This document shows, piece after piece, positions 1-10,652 of a stretch of DNA of 64,000 nucleotides. Numbering within the stretch: position 1 is the stretch's first letter; each line of letters starts with the position of its first letter. Below the pieces are notes generated by a model. The model worked only from the letters and a program-made list of their open reading frames with translations. It did not search any database and was not told where the DNA came from. The position numbers and the translations under genes were made by a program. Source of the DNA: Eustoma russellianum (Eukaryota > Streptophyta > Magnoliopsida > Gentianales > Gentianaceae); NCBI GenBank assembly GCA_036186865.1, contig AP025053.1:5563786-5627785 (forward strand), in the 5' to 3' direction.

Positions 1-149
1 AGAATTTAAGTGTTATTTAAATGGATACGATGAATACAATACATTTTAGCCGGCTATTTCTACCTCTTCTCCATTTTACTTATTGGACAATTTATCCACA
101 ATATTTTATATAAAAACATTTAGTTTCTTATATTCAATATAAAAAAATC

Positions 150-232
150 GAAGCAAACTCTCTATCCATTGGGATAAAGATATTGTTTGTCTACCTCTCA
201 CCCTTCGTAGATCTTAGCGATAGTTTTTGCTC
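150..232 (+). mobile_element. RTE-type LINE 3' tail fragment
   Basis: This is a short remnant of the same LINE 3' tail seen more completely at 31.2, 43.2 and 58.7 kb. The shared order is a stretch reading like 'tcaaactctctat', then 'ggtattgtttgtctacctctcaccctt', then 'gcgatagtttttgct'. Its 3' end, where a TTG repeat would be expected, is replaced directly by a SINE that starts about position 225. The homology is visible by eye; the divergence is considerable. Confidence 0.5.
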
Positions 233-447
233 AAGCCCTAGGAGTATTGTGGAGGATACAAATCAGGAGCACATCGGCCTCCTAGATTGCGTGAGGAATT
301 ACGCATTGACTCATACAAGGTGTCTCCCCGCTAAACAGGTATTCGGTCTAGCAACAATAGAACTCACACTGTGCGTGTCTTTAGAATCGAACTTTTGACC
401 TTTTGAATCAAATCTCAACCCGACAAGCAACTGAGCTATGCCATGAA
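225..447 (-). mobile_element. tRNA-derived SINE, family C
   Basis: Read on the minus strand it begins with a tRNA-like 'agctcagttgcttg' (A-box-like) and 'gttcgattc' (B-box-like). A body follows with 'acacgcacagtgtgag' and 'ctgatttgtatcctccacaat'. Further copies lie at about 11230-11440, 33365-33620 and 52275-52545, with a partial copy near 41820-41915. The Pol III promoter-like head and the repetition support a SINE. I do not know a family name for it. Confidence 0.6.
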
Positions 448-881
448 AACTGAGCTGACTATGCCGCTATTAAACTTTTCTACTCTCTTCGTTTCATCTT
501 CTAAGTGTAATGACTTCTTTAAAATATTATAAAATATAAAACCACATATTGGTAGGCCTTATATTTTAGGACCATTGGAGTATTAGATAACACTTTACAA
601 ATTGTACTTATCTTTGTGAAACATAAGTGCAATGAAAAACAGAGCTTTTTTTTTTTTGTCATTTTTTTCTTTGCTGTGAGAAATTAGTTACCGAAGCATA
701 TTTAATATTTGCTTCACGCATTGTCTCAACTTTTTGTTTATTTCGATAAGCAACCTTAAAGATTAATAAACTTATTTGATACTTAAGAGGGGAAAGACCG
801 GGGGGGGGGGGGTCTATGATCAATATTCAGTTTTTATTATTCCTTCAAACAGAGATCTGATCTCTCTTACCGAGCTTTCAA
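448..881. other. AT-rich intergenic stretch with a 13-G run
   Basis: No coding sequence is visible. The stretch holds a homopolymer of 13 G at 800-812 and otherwise unremarkable AT-rich sequence. Confidence 0.5.
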
Positions 882-1110
882 TCAACAACAACATTATCCA
901 TTACGTTAGAGGCTCCCGTTTATAAGGAATATGGAGGGTCGGATATACGCAACCATGCTCATATGTTAGAAACACACATAGGTTGTCTTCCGATGATCTA
1001 TAATAAAAATTGCATCAAGTTGTATCGATTAACTGTTACTTCACAATATAAGAAGCACATCCAATATAGTGAGTCATTTTGCTGTATTCCATCCTATTAC
1101 ATCATAGCTT
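882..1110 (-). mobile_element. SINE with TS-like TTG 3' end, family B
   Basis: On the minus strand it ends in a TTG-rich tail (plus-strand 'caacaacaac' at the left edge). It carries a block read on the plus strand as 'gtcggatatacgcaaccatg' followed by 'atcaagttgtatcgattaactg'. Related copies are at 5875-6062, 6728-6905, 13495-13695 and 21287-21482, and a tail fragment lies at about 2946-2980. The 3' end resembles the tail of the tobacco TS SINE group, as I recall it. The exact 5' limit is uncertain. Confidence 0.5.
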
Positions 1111-1446
1111 TCAATCAAATTTCCATTAACTGTTATACCGTTCTGACATTTGTTTCTCAAATCTGAAATATGAAAAATACCTTTTGCATTTAATTACTCA
1201 ATGTGTATTAGAAAAATAACTCGCATTATAAGTCTCAATATCTAATAGATTATCAATATCTATTTTTTCTATTTAGGAAGAAAATAAAAATAGTAAAGAC
1301 ACCGGACGCAGGTGAACAAAACATGCAAAAAAAATGTGTGTAAAATATTACATCAATTATTCCTTTTTAAGTGCAAAAATCATTTATTCTTTAATTTTTT
1401 TAGTGTGATCTTTATATCTGAACAAGGTTTCTAGATGTATGTGTAA

Positions 1447-2831
1447 TGAGAAAATCTCACTTATTAGCCTAAAGTTTGGCTCATTACTCAGTTAGCAGCC
1501 TAACGTTGATGAAACTCACTTAACAACAACTCTTTGTCCAAAATGTCTCACTTGTAGCCAGTCACCGGAAGGTGACTTACTACCGCAGGTTTTTTCTCTT
1601 TTTTTTTTTAAAATTTTCATTTCTAAAAAAATATAATTATTTCTAAAAATTGTAAAATTAATTAAAAAATATTTTAAAAATCGAAAAATTATGAAAAAAG
1701 ATAAAAATAATAAAAAATTACCCACAACGCCCCAACCCTCCACCCATGCACCCACCCCAACCCAACCCCCCACTCACCCCCCACCCCTCCCCCTGCGCAC
1801 CGCCCGCCCCAGGCCAATTTTTTTAAAAATTTTTTTTTTCTATCTCACCCATAACGCTCCGACCACCCCCGCGTCCCCCCACCCCCTCCTCTCGCCAAAA
1901 TTTTTTTTAAAATTTTTTCTAACTCACCCATAACGACCCAACCACACCGCGTTCCCACCCCGTGCACACCCCAAAAAAATTTTAAAATTTTTTCTACTCA
2001 CCCACAAAGCTCCAACCATCCCCCGAAACCCGAAACAATCCAACTCCCCAGCCCAAAAATAAAATGACAATGTTTTTTGTCAGGTTACCATGGGGTTAAA
2101 TTTTCTAAGAGAATTTCTTCTGTGTGTTGAATGTTAGAGGAGCGCAAATGACGATGTGCATGATCTAATTGCATAAGTAGTTCATGCACATCGTCAATAC
2201 CTATTGCATAAATAGATTATCATTTTCTTTTTGGGCTGGGGGATTGGATTGTTTGGGGTACCGGGGATGGTCAGAGCTTTGTGGGTGAGTTGAAAAAATT
2301 TTAAATTTTTTTGGGGTGTGCGCAGGGGTGGTTGGGATGTTATGGGTGAGTTAGAAAAAATTTAAAAATTTTTTTTTGCGAGAGGAGGGGGTGGGAGAGG
2401 GGACACGGGGGTGGTCAGAGCATTATGAGTGAGTTAGAAAAAATTTTAAAAAAAATTTTTGGCCAGGGGTGGGGGTGAGCGGGGGCTGAGGGTGGGGGCG
2501 GGGGCGTTGTGGGTAATTTTTTATTATTTTTATCTTTTTTCCCTAATTTTTCAATTTTTAAAATATTTTTTAATTAATTTTTACAATTTTTTAGAATTTT
2601 TAAATTACTTTCAAATCACTTTATTCAAAAATACAATTTTATTTTTTTAATTAAAAAATGTCGCCACGTGTCAACTCCTGGTTGGTCTGAGAAAGTCAAA
2701 GGTTGGTCAACGGTCACCTGGCTACAAGTGAGATATTTTGGACAAAGAGTTGTTGTTAAGTGAGTTTCATCAACGTTAGGCTGCTAACTGAGTAATGGGC
2801 CAAACTTTAGGCTAATAATTGAGATTTTCTC
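1447..2831. mobile_element. Mutator-like foldback element (about 1.4 kb)
   Basis: The ends are long inverted repeats. The left arm from 1448 (GAGAAAATCTCA, then the 'gctcattactcagttagcag' block to about 1570) is found reverse-complemented at 2700-2831 with few differences. Near 9-bp direct repeats flank it: TATGTGTAA at 1438-1446 and TATGTGTAC at 2832-2840. Long terminal inverted repeats with a 9-bp duplication are typical of Mutator-like elements. The interior is an imperfect palindrome: a C-rich arm (1700-2060) pairs with a G-rich arm (2225-2520) around a small central hairpin at 2085-2215. No transposase is encoded, so it is non-autonomous. The proline- or glycine-rich open frames inside are by-products of base composition. 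Confidence 0.7.
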
Positions 2832-2840
2832 TATGTGTAC

Positions 2841-3163
2841 TTACATTGAACCGTGTAAACATATCATGTGTTAATCTTTCATTTCCATTACATTATTTCT
2901 CTGTTTTGGTTATTTTACTCTGCAATTTGCATCAACACTGTCATAGACGAGAGCCTCTAAAATAATGAGATAATGTTCTTGTGGTGTACTCTATAATTTG
3001 TATCAAATCCTATGACTATGATTTTTTTGAACCCAAAGAGAGTGTGAACTTGGACTTTTGACACCATGACTAACCATACCTCTATTGCTGAAGATAACAA
3101 ACTACACTTATTAGAAACTACACTTATTAGAAGGTAGAATGAGTGGTTTTATACCGTCTCTTA
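2841..3163. other. Intergenic, no gene seen
   Basis: The stretch holds a short family-B SINE tail near 2946-2980 and a direct repeat 'aactacacttattagaa' at about 3109-3132. Nothing else is recognisable. Confidence 0.4.
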
Positions 3164-3164
3164 A

Positions 3165-3350
3165 CGAGCGGGTCTTAGAGCAACTAGTAAAGTTGCTGTT
3201 TTGTGACCTTGAGGTTACATATTCGAGCCGTGGAAACAGTCTTTTGCATAAAGTGTACGGTATGACTGCGTACATCAAATCGCGAAACGATCCGATTCCT
3301 CTCTAGACCATGTACAAACGTGGGAGTCTAGTACACTGAGAACGCCTTTT
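3165..3350 (+). mobile_element. Au-like SINE
   Basis: A tRNA-derived head ('gcaactagtaaagttgctg', 'cgagccgtggaaaca') is followed by 'gactgcgtacatcaaatcgc' and 'gggagtctagtacactgag...cgcctttt'. This order matches the widespread plant Au SINE: the block after the B box reads GGAAACAGYCTYTTGC and the end reads GGGAGYCTAGTRCAC. Other copies are at 4997-5177, 12404-12549, 14327-14469, 47002-47089, 47918-48060 and 61462-61620. Confidence 0.65.
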
Positions 3351-4070
3351 AATAAATACGCTTGCAATCACCTATACCTTTCCTTTTCATAGGTATATCA
3401 TTTAGCTTTTATATTAATTTAATTCTTTCTTCATAGTTATTATCGCCATAAATCTAACCCAAAAAAATGCAAAATTTGATAAATTTCTGCTTTCTTATCT
3501 ACCTTTTAATCAAATAAAAAAAGCTTTCATATTACTCATGTATCAATAAAACCCGCCGTATTAGTGAAATAATGTAACGAAACAAACAAACTTATATGAC
3601 GAAATAAATAGATCCAACTTAACTTAGCATGACGAGTTATATTTGTTTGATACACTATGGGCAACAGAAAAAACGACAAAGGAACTAAAATACATTCAAT
3701 GGAATTTTCCGATTTCGATTACATTTTAATAAAGTGAAACTTGAATAATAAAAAAAGAAGGATAAAGTAGTGCCGGGGCTTGGAAATTTGCTCTTTTTCG
3801 TTATAATTCATCCAGAAATATTGTGATAAAAATGCGCTTTTTAAAGAGCATCATTTAAACATAAATTAGTCAAATTATTTTTGGTATGTTTTGCTTGTTG
3901 AAATTTGACCTTAACTGATCTGATAATTAACTTGACAATAGAAGTATATTAAAGTACTTTGATAATCAAAGATTAAATGATGGTTTTCAGAATACGTATT
4001 TGATCATCTCTGACAACATTTTTTGAAACGAAGAATAACTATTGTGGATACGATGGTTTTGATCACATCT
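3351..4070. other. AT-rich intergenic stretch
   Basis: No coding sequence, RNA gene or clear repeat was recognised. Confidence 0.4.
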
Positions 4071-4345
4071 TTGCACCTCGACTCGACATGAATATGATCA
4101 CGACATAACCGGTCGTTCATATTTATATAACCTAATATAATTTTCAAAAAATATAATGAGACCAGTAGATCTAATCTCATTGATTTGTCTTAAAAATTTC
4201 ATGTTTCTTGCACCTCGACTCGACATGAAATATGATCACGACATAACCGGTCGTTCATATTTATATAACCTAATATAATTTTCAAAAAATATAATGAGAC
4301 CAGTAGATCTAATCTCATTGATTTGTCTTAAAAATTTCATGTTTC
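4071..4345 (+). repeat. Tandem duplication, two 137-bp units
   Basis: Unit one (4071-4207) begins TTGCACCTCGACTCGACATG. Unit two (4208-4345) repeats it with essentially one inserted A. The near-identity of the two copies suggests a recent local duplication. Confidence 0.9.
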
Positions 4346-4704
4346 GAATAAACATGAAATTGATTTAGAATATTTCTTATACTTTTTTTTTTTGCTGCTA
4401 AACCACATATGTTAAGCATGAAAATAGAGAATGTACTTTCTAACATATCCATGTTAGTCATATTTTCTCCCATAACATCAATTGGAAACTAAATCTAAAG
4501 GCTTAAAAACTGTAATTTATTTTAAAATCTTGCAAAGCCATGGTTTAATCAATAGTTTTAGAAAGATGTTTCGTTTGATAAATCTACAATATATTGAAGT
4601 TTTAAAATAAACCCGATCTGTTTTTCGGAATAATATAATAATAAGCCCTTATCAATCTTTTTTTCCTTTTCTTTTTAGACAGAGTTGGGGCTGCTTTTCT
4701 GGAG
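4346..4704. other. AT-rich intergenic stretch
   Basis: No gene or clear repeat was recognised. Confidence 0.4.
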
Positions 4705-4706
4705 AC

Positions 4707-4876
4707 GGGATACATTCACCGCAAAATTCCTCACCTCACTCCCCACCGTACAACACGTGGCAACATGGGGATGGTAAGGCTAGATGCGGGTGACCCCTCA
4801 TTTAACATCACCATCCCCTCTACTACCACGTATGGTGCGGTGGAGGTGGGGTAAGGGATTTTGCGGTGAAGGGATA
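4707..4876. mobile_element. Foldback MITE with 'ggctagatgcgggtgacc' core
   Basis: It is a near-palindromic element. The left end 'gggatacattcaccgcaaaa' pairs with 'ttttgcggtgaagggataca' at the right, and the core carries 'taaggctagatgcgggtgac'. The same core recurs at about 12712-12920, 50740-50925 and 56670-56828, each as an inverted repeat around 'gaggctagatg...catctagcctcac'. It encodes no protein. Confidence 0.6.
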
Positions 4877-4996
4877 CAAATCGGCTTTTCTGGCCTTTCT
4901 GCAATCTCCTTCCCCTGCCTTTGACTGATAGATTGGAGCATATTTAATCCTTTCTCATCCCTTACCTTGAAGAAATTAAGCAAAATGTCATATTCG

Positions 4997-5177
4997 GACG
5001 GGTCTTGCACCAACTGGTAAGGTTGTTGTTTGTGACTTTGAGATCATGAGTTTGAGTCCGGAAACAGCCTGTGGCACAAAATAAAGGTTAAAACTGCGTA
5101 CATCAAATCGTAAAATGATTCGGGCCCTCTCCAAACCTTTACAAACGCGAAAGGTTAGTGTAGAGCGAATGCCCTTA
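4997..5177 (+). mobile_element. Au-like SINE
   Basis: It has the same block order as the copy at 3165-3350: 'caactggtaaggttgttg', 'gtttgagtccggaaacagcc', 'aactgcgtacatcaaatcg', 'cgaatgccctta'. Confidence 0.6.
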
Positions 5178-5874
5178 TGTTCACGGAAATATAAGTAGAC
5201 AAATAATGTCATAAAAAATTAAATATTTGACCCAAAAAAAAGTAAAGTTAACGCGTAGTATAATATATAGCATTTATAAGTGATTTCACACACTTGCAAG
5301 TGAATGCTTTAAGCCTGCAACAGATTACTGGATACCAAAGAGTACAAGTGAAAAGGAGAATGAATTTGGTTTTTAGCTAAAAGCATTTAAGACTTAAACA
5401 TATAAATTAGATTTGCAAAAATTCTTGTAGGGCCACAAAATACAAGCGCATTTATTATCATAAATCGAAAACATGAACCCACAAATTCATATATTTATAA
5501 GTTCACGAATCTACAAATTCACGAACTAATTAATTTCAAGATGTACATGCATTGATCGAACCATGTTTTGACCAAGTAAATCTTATAAAATAAATGAACA
5601 ACATTTAATTTGAGTTAGATTCCAACATATATTCTGCTATAATAATTTGTTTGGAAGATGATTTTTTTTTTTTCAAATGAGGAAATGAGGAAGGTGATTT
5701 AACAGTTGGCTACAACACTCAAACAAGTCAACCTGTAATACAAAATAAGATTTCCTTTAACGAAATTTTGAAATTTTATTTTCTAACCAATAAGTAAATG
5801 GGAACAATGCAAAATGGAGGGTGTGGATTTTATGGAGTTCATAAAGAAATTAAATGCTCAATTCAATTGATTGA
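5178..5874. other. AT-rich intergenic stretch
   Basis: No coding sequence or known repeat was recognised. Confidence 0.4.
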
Positions 5875-6062
5875 TAATTAAATTGGCTGCGGTTTTTATA
5901 TTATGAAGTAGCAGTCAATCGACACAACTTCACGTAATTTAATACCCGGCCATCCGAAAACAACTTCTGTGAGTTTCCAATATATGGGTAAGATTGTGTA
6001 CATACGATCCTCTTTAATCTATCATAGACGGAAGCCTCTAAAAAACAGAGTAATGTTGTTAT
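5875..6062 (+). mobile_element. SINE with TS-like TTG 3' end, family B
   Basis: It reads in the plus direction: 'gaagtagcagtcaatcgaca', then 'attgtgtacatacgatcctc', then 'gaagcctctaaaaaacagag', ending 'taatgttgttattg'. It is the reverse-oriented equivalent of the copies at 882, 6728 and 21287. Confidence 0.55.
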
Positions 6063-6306
6063 TGATCAATGTCTCATAAATTAAAGGAATTGATCAATCA
6101 CCCACAATTTATGTAATTATATAACAATGACGAATTAGTTTGTGATAGAGATCCACTGGTTGAAAGGGGTTGATAATAAAGACAAAAGTAGAAATTTTTA
6201 TATTCAATGAGCTGTCCTATCAGTCTAGCGGAAATATATGCCGGGGAATGGTAGTTTACCCAAAAAGATAATTTAAAAAAACAATAACATTACCCTATTA
6301 CCTTAA

Positions 6307-6714
6307 GGTGGCGTTTGGTTGGGGGAAATAGGAATGAGGGAATGGGTTTGGGGGAATCCAAACTCATTCCGACTGTTTGTTTGGGTAAATGAGGGAATGT
6401 ATTTCATTTTGATATCCAACTATTTGTTAATGGATATCGTTTTTTTGATATACTAGGCCCCCCATCTATCAAAATGTGGGAATGGGGGGATGAGGAGCCG
6501 CCGGTCAATGCCGGTCAACGACGTTTGCCACCGGCCGCCAGCCACCGGTCCACCGCCGCCGGCAACCACTATTCCGACCGGTCACTATTCTCATTCCCAC
6601 TTTAATACCAAACAACTATCACTTTTAACCCCCAACTCATATCCTCCAAACACATTCCCTATCATACCCATTCCTATTCTAATTCCGATTTCCAATTGAC
6701 AACCAAACGCCACC
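6307..6714. mobile_element. PIF/Harbinger-type MITE, copy 1
   Basis: Its termini GGTGGCGTTTGGTT and AACCAAACGCCACC are inverted repeats, flanked by TAA at 6304-6306 and 6715-6717. The 3-bp TAA/TTA duplication is characteristic of Tourist/Harbinger MITEs. The core is GC-rich with many CCGGTC and CCGCC repeats. It is homologous to 20523-20985 and, more distantly, to 10653-11129. The proline-rich open frame across its core (6490-6699) is not a gene. Confidence 0.8.
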
Positions 6715-6727
6715 TAAATGTTTTCAT

Positions 6728-6905
6728 CTATGGTGGGGTATAGAGGTCAGATATACGCAATCATGTCCATGTGTTAAAGCCATACAATGATTGTTTCCCG
6801 ATGACCCATAATGATGCGTCAAGCTGTGTCGATCAACTGCTACTTCACAATATAAGAACCGCAACCAATTTAGTGAGTCATTTTGGTTTATTCTATCATA
6901 TTTGG
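6728..6905 (-). mobile_element. SINE fragment, family B
   Basis: It shares 'agatatacgcaatcatgtcc' and 'cgtcaagctgtgtcgatcaactgctacttcacaatataagaa' (given here as a position guide, 6820-6860) with the other family-B copies. The TTG tail is missing, cut off next to the Harbinger MITE. Confidence 0.5.
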
Positions 6906-7470
6906 AAGTCAATTAAAAATGTATCCTGACTCTATTAAAAATATAAACAAAAATAATTTAAACAAAACCGAAGGCTAATAGAACTTGGTCTATTGTCAAA
7001 GCGAGACACTCAATATCAGATTTTTATGTTTAGTTCCTTGCATCTACATGCATACACCCACAAAAGATTTGTATTTTATTTTTAATTTATATATGTAAAG
7101 AAAAAAGGGAGATAAATGAAACTTATTAATCCTTATATTTGAAGATCCTTGAAGCAATTAATTTTACTTAGGTTCCTACGATAAATAACAGGAGTCCTTT
7201 GCTGCGGGAAATTTTAAAAAACAATAAAATTTTAATAAGTAAAACCACAAAAATACACTACGGATGAAGAAAATACAACCTTCGACCACCTTGACAACCA
7301 CGTCGGAGTCTGAAAACCGCCCACCAAGGCGAATCTATAAAAGGACGGTCAATTTTCCTTTTCTTACAGTTGCATATAAATCGTAATTTTTTGCATTTTA
7401 TTCACAGTAGTGCATTGAAGAGCATGTCAGCTTGACGAACACGAGATCCACTACGAGTTACGATCAGACA
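6906..7470. other. Intergenic, no gene seen
   Basis: This is AT-rich sequence upstream of the simple repeat and the plant-mobile-domain pseudogene. I see no coding region. Confidence 0.4.
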
Positions 7471-7499
7471 GACTAGTGAGAGCTTCTCATTTCATTAGT

Positions 7500-7700
7500 T
7501 TTAAATTTTATATTTATTTTGTTGTTGTTATTATTATATTATTGTTATTATTAATATGTTACTGTTATACTATTGTATTTATGTTATTATTATGGTGTTA
7601 TTATTATTGTTCTTATGTTACCATTATTGTTATTATGTTATTATCTTTATTTTTTATGTTATAGTTATAATGTTGTTATTATTATTTCTATTATGCTATT
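7500..7700. repeat. TTATTATTG-type simple repeat
   Basis: The tract is low-complexity and built from TTA, TTG and ATG triplets. The open frame across it is compositional. Confidence 0.7.
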
Positions 7701-7779
7701 GTAATTGACTTAATTATGTTAAATCGATGTGGTTTTGATATGTAATTATGTTGTGCGACTCCAAAAATAGGCGTATCAA

Positions 7780-8640
7780 TGGCATCTAATGCTAGTGGTA
7801 GCGGTATACACCGACAGATGAGCTTCGCCCTGATATTGATGATCTGTTGACTATCGGAAAGAGCATATGGTACTCTTCCTTACGGGTAGTGTGAGTTATA
7901 AGATATCGAATCGCGTACGTAGAGTATATGTGTATAGGAAGACTTTGGATATCCCACGTAGGTACATATGTATTTTGAGACGGTAGGATTATGGAGAGTG
8001 ACGAATTGCAGCAGGATAAGGGTTGATCATGGATTAATCAGGACGTTTATTGAGAGGTAGAGACATGATACCCACACATTTCACTGTATGTGAAGAGACT
8101 GTTACACTACAATATGTAGCGATTCTTTTAGCTTAGACATTGACTACGAACCTCTTACAAGGATAAAGCCTAAGTATCTTGCGTCAGGGAGGCAGGATAT
8201 GTGTATGTTGTTGTTGGGCTGGATCCTTATGCCTCAGGATATAACGGGACAGCGTATACGTCGTAAGAGGCTAGTGGAGTGGATACATGCAATCCCCTCA
8301 GCAGAAGATGCACCTGCATTGCAAGTTGAGTAGAGGACGCAAGCCTTTATGTTTATGCAGATCACATCATTACTATGTGATTCTACTAATAGTCTAACAC
8401 AATAGGTATATTTAGCTGCCTTGTAGGACTTTGAGGCGGTGGCAAGGTATTCATGGAGCAACATTGTGCTTGCGTATCTATACCGCAACATATACAATGC
8501 CACTATTCATAGTGATACACGTGTTGAATGGACTGTTATATCTACTTCGATATTGGATATGGGAGAGCTTGCAGACCGTCCACGGATTGATGCAGTGATG
8601 CAGCGGACCACACACAACTATATTACGACATAGATGGTCT
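7780..8640 (+). pseudogene. Plant mobile domain (PMD/MAIN-like) pseudogene
   Basis: One plus-strand frame (phase of 8043) reads through a decayed plant mobile domain. RTFIER-stop-RHDTHTFH at about 8043-8085 corresponds to the family signature ERWRPETHTFH. Next come a DYEPLT region, a KYLASGRQD region and AVARYSWSNIVLAYLYR at about 8433-8490, matching the family's YSWGSAALAWLYR block. The frame is broken by TAG and TGA codons, for example where the signature expects the W of ERWRP and again after HTFHCM. PMD proteins occur as MAIN-like host genes and inside Mutator-type and retro-elements. Which source this came from cannot be told here. It is not translatable as it stands. The segment before about 7980 is too decayed to align. 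Confidence 0.65.
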
Positions 8641-9354
8641 TTTTGGATGCACAAGATGTAGGGCCTGATCACATGGATGATGCGGTGATTCCAAATCACT
8701 TGAGTATATGGATGAGAAACCATATCATCCTCAAGATAACGAGATAGGGCTATCTCAATATCAGTGATAGTCAATGTCGATGCTGACATCTCTACCACCT
8801 AGAATGACCAGACGTAGAGGACGACCTAGACGTAGGAGGATGTGCAGTTCGGCTGGACATATTGGTGATAATTAGTCACTTCATATTCACTGTAATGATA
8901 ATCATTTGTTGATTCATATTTATTTTAATGATTTTTGTATTTTTGTGTATACTATGTGTATCTGACTGACATTCATTAGTTGTTTCATATTTATGTGTAT
9001 TATATACAATATTTGTACTATATAGCTCTTTGTTTGGATTTTAATAAAGTCATCTTAAAATCAAGATAGGATTCACAACACCATCCAAAGTTACACTACA
9101 TCGTTTTATGAATAACATTGTAATTAAATAAAAACTTAAGTTTTACATCCATTTTGACTTTGTGAAGGTTGTAAAACGAAATTCCATTTAATAATATTGG
9201 TTTAATGTAACACCATCTTTTTGATTTGTAATTTCACTTTAAGCAAGGGGCAGAGAGTGCTTTATCAAGCGTTTTAACTAAATAACTAGGGAAACAACGG
9301 TGAACAGGTTTCGTCCACAATCTTTTAACTTTTTTTCAATCTTTTATACATATA
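8641..9354. other. Downstream flank of PMD pseudogene, no gene seen
   Basis: The first 230 bases may still belong to the decayed gene (an arginine-rich stretch near 8800-8860). The remainder is AT-rich and unrecognised. Confidence 0.35.
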
Positions 9355-9495
9355 CATATAAAATCGGAGTCTCGCTGGAATCAAACTTTCTATCTTTTAG
9401 GATGGAGGTATTGTTTGTCTGCCTCTCACCCTGTTCATACCTTTGCGATAGCTTTTGGTATCGTTGGAATATACTGGGTGTGTGTTGTTGTTGAT
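9355..9495 (+). mobile_element. RTE-type LINE 3' tail fragment
   Basis: It carries 'atcggagtctcgctggaatc', 'ggatggaggtattgtttgtc', 'gcgatagcttttggtatcgt' and 'ggaatatactgggtgtgtg', and ends in TTGTTGTTG. The sequence and the TTG end match the 3' ends of the longer LINE copies at 31184-32146 and 58280-58822. Confidence 0.65.
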
Positions 9496-10058
9496 CTCTA
9501 ACTTTTTCATTTAGTGTTATTCACTTCTACAGTTTACCGTTTAAACTAATTTCATCTTTTGTTTCAGTTTTAATCCACAACTGCCCCAAAATTAACCTAA
9601 AACATTGAATTTCCATTGATCCAATTAAGATTGCGCGAATAAATTCGGCCCCTTGATACTGAAACAAAAAGATACAAGAATAAATCTAAAGATATAATTT
9701 TTGGAGACCAAAATCAGCATCAAGACATAAGTTCAACGGGAAAAAATATCGTTCACCTCCTTGTGAATATGATATCTGTACTAATTGTTTTTACAAGAAA
9801 ATGATAAAGTAATTGATCGAGAAGAAAAGACCAGATGCATCAAAGTAGGTTAGCAAATTGTATTGCTATTTAAATAATCCAAATTCAAGATAATGTTAAA
9901 TATTAATGAATTTTGTCTTTAAAGAAATCATAATAACACGGGGATGCAATCCGTCTAGCAAAAATTGTGAAACAAAATCTGCAAAACCTATGACGTTAAA
10001 GATGAAACCTGAAAAATATTAGAATGACAAAGATAAAACTTAGAAAACGTTAAAACTT
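9496..10058. other. AT-rich intergenic stretch
   Basis: No gene or repeat was recognised. Confidence 0.4.
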
Positions 10059-10330
10059 TTGTACTATATATATATTTACTTGTGTGTATATATGTACAAG
10101 TATTATATATGCATCTTTGTGTGTGAGTGCATGTTACGTGCCTGTGTGTGTCTATGTACGTGTGTATATATGTGTATACATGTGTGTGTACACATATATT
10201 TTTGTGTGTATGTTGTGTGTGTTTGTTTTTGTGTCTGTGTGTACATATATAGTTTACTAATCTATAAAAGAATGTACGTATATATATATCTATATATGTG
10301 TGTCAGTGGAGGGGGGGGGGGGGTGATGCC
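10059..10330. repeat. TG/TA simple-sequence tract with 13-G run
   Basis: The tract is an irregular mix of TATA, TGTG and TGTATA units, followed by 13 G at 10311-10323. The cysteine/tyrosine-rich open frame across it is a product of the repeat. Confidence 0.8.
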
Positions 10331-10652
10331 TGTGTGTAGTATGCACAATACAAGTATGCATATAAGTGTGGCTGACTACATGCATGTTTTATTACTGGAT
10401 TTTCGTTAGCATTTTCATTGACGGAATTCAACTGAAAATGTCCAACAAAGTCAAAAACTTTTCTCGATTAAATTTTTCTTAGCCAAAATTCAAAACTATA
10501 GCACAAATGATACAAATTCAATATGATTGTGACGAAAGAATGATGAAGGATTTTACAAGTAGAAAATCAGAAAGGAGAGCCGTCAGCTGGCCTACTATTC
10601 TTTGTTTGAACCAAAAGAAAAGCGCGTGGAAATAATAACCTTAATTAACTTA

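Noticed and set aside
1516..1933. Glycine/tryptophan-rich and proline-rich open frames
   Set aside because: They lie on opposite strands of the C-rich arm of the foldback element and follow base composition; the start codons are not ATG in some cases.
3165..3350. Functional tRNA gene in SINE heads
   Set aside because: The A and B box-like parts are there but no tRNA cloverleaf can be closed; the flanking body identifies SINEs.
6490..6699. Proline-rich 69-codon frame (similar one at 20698-20988)
   Set aside because: Both frames sit across the GC-rich core and end of the Harbinger MITE copies, in non-coding element sequence.
10059..10409. 116-codon cysteine/tyrosine-rich frame
   Set aside because: It is a translation of TG/TA simple repeats and a G run.
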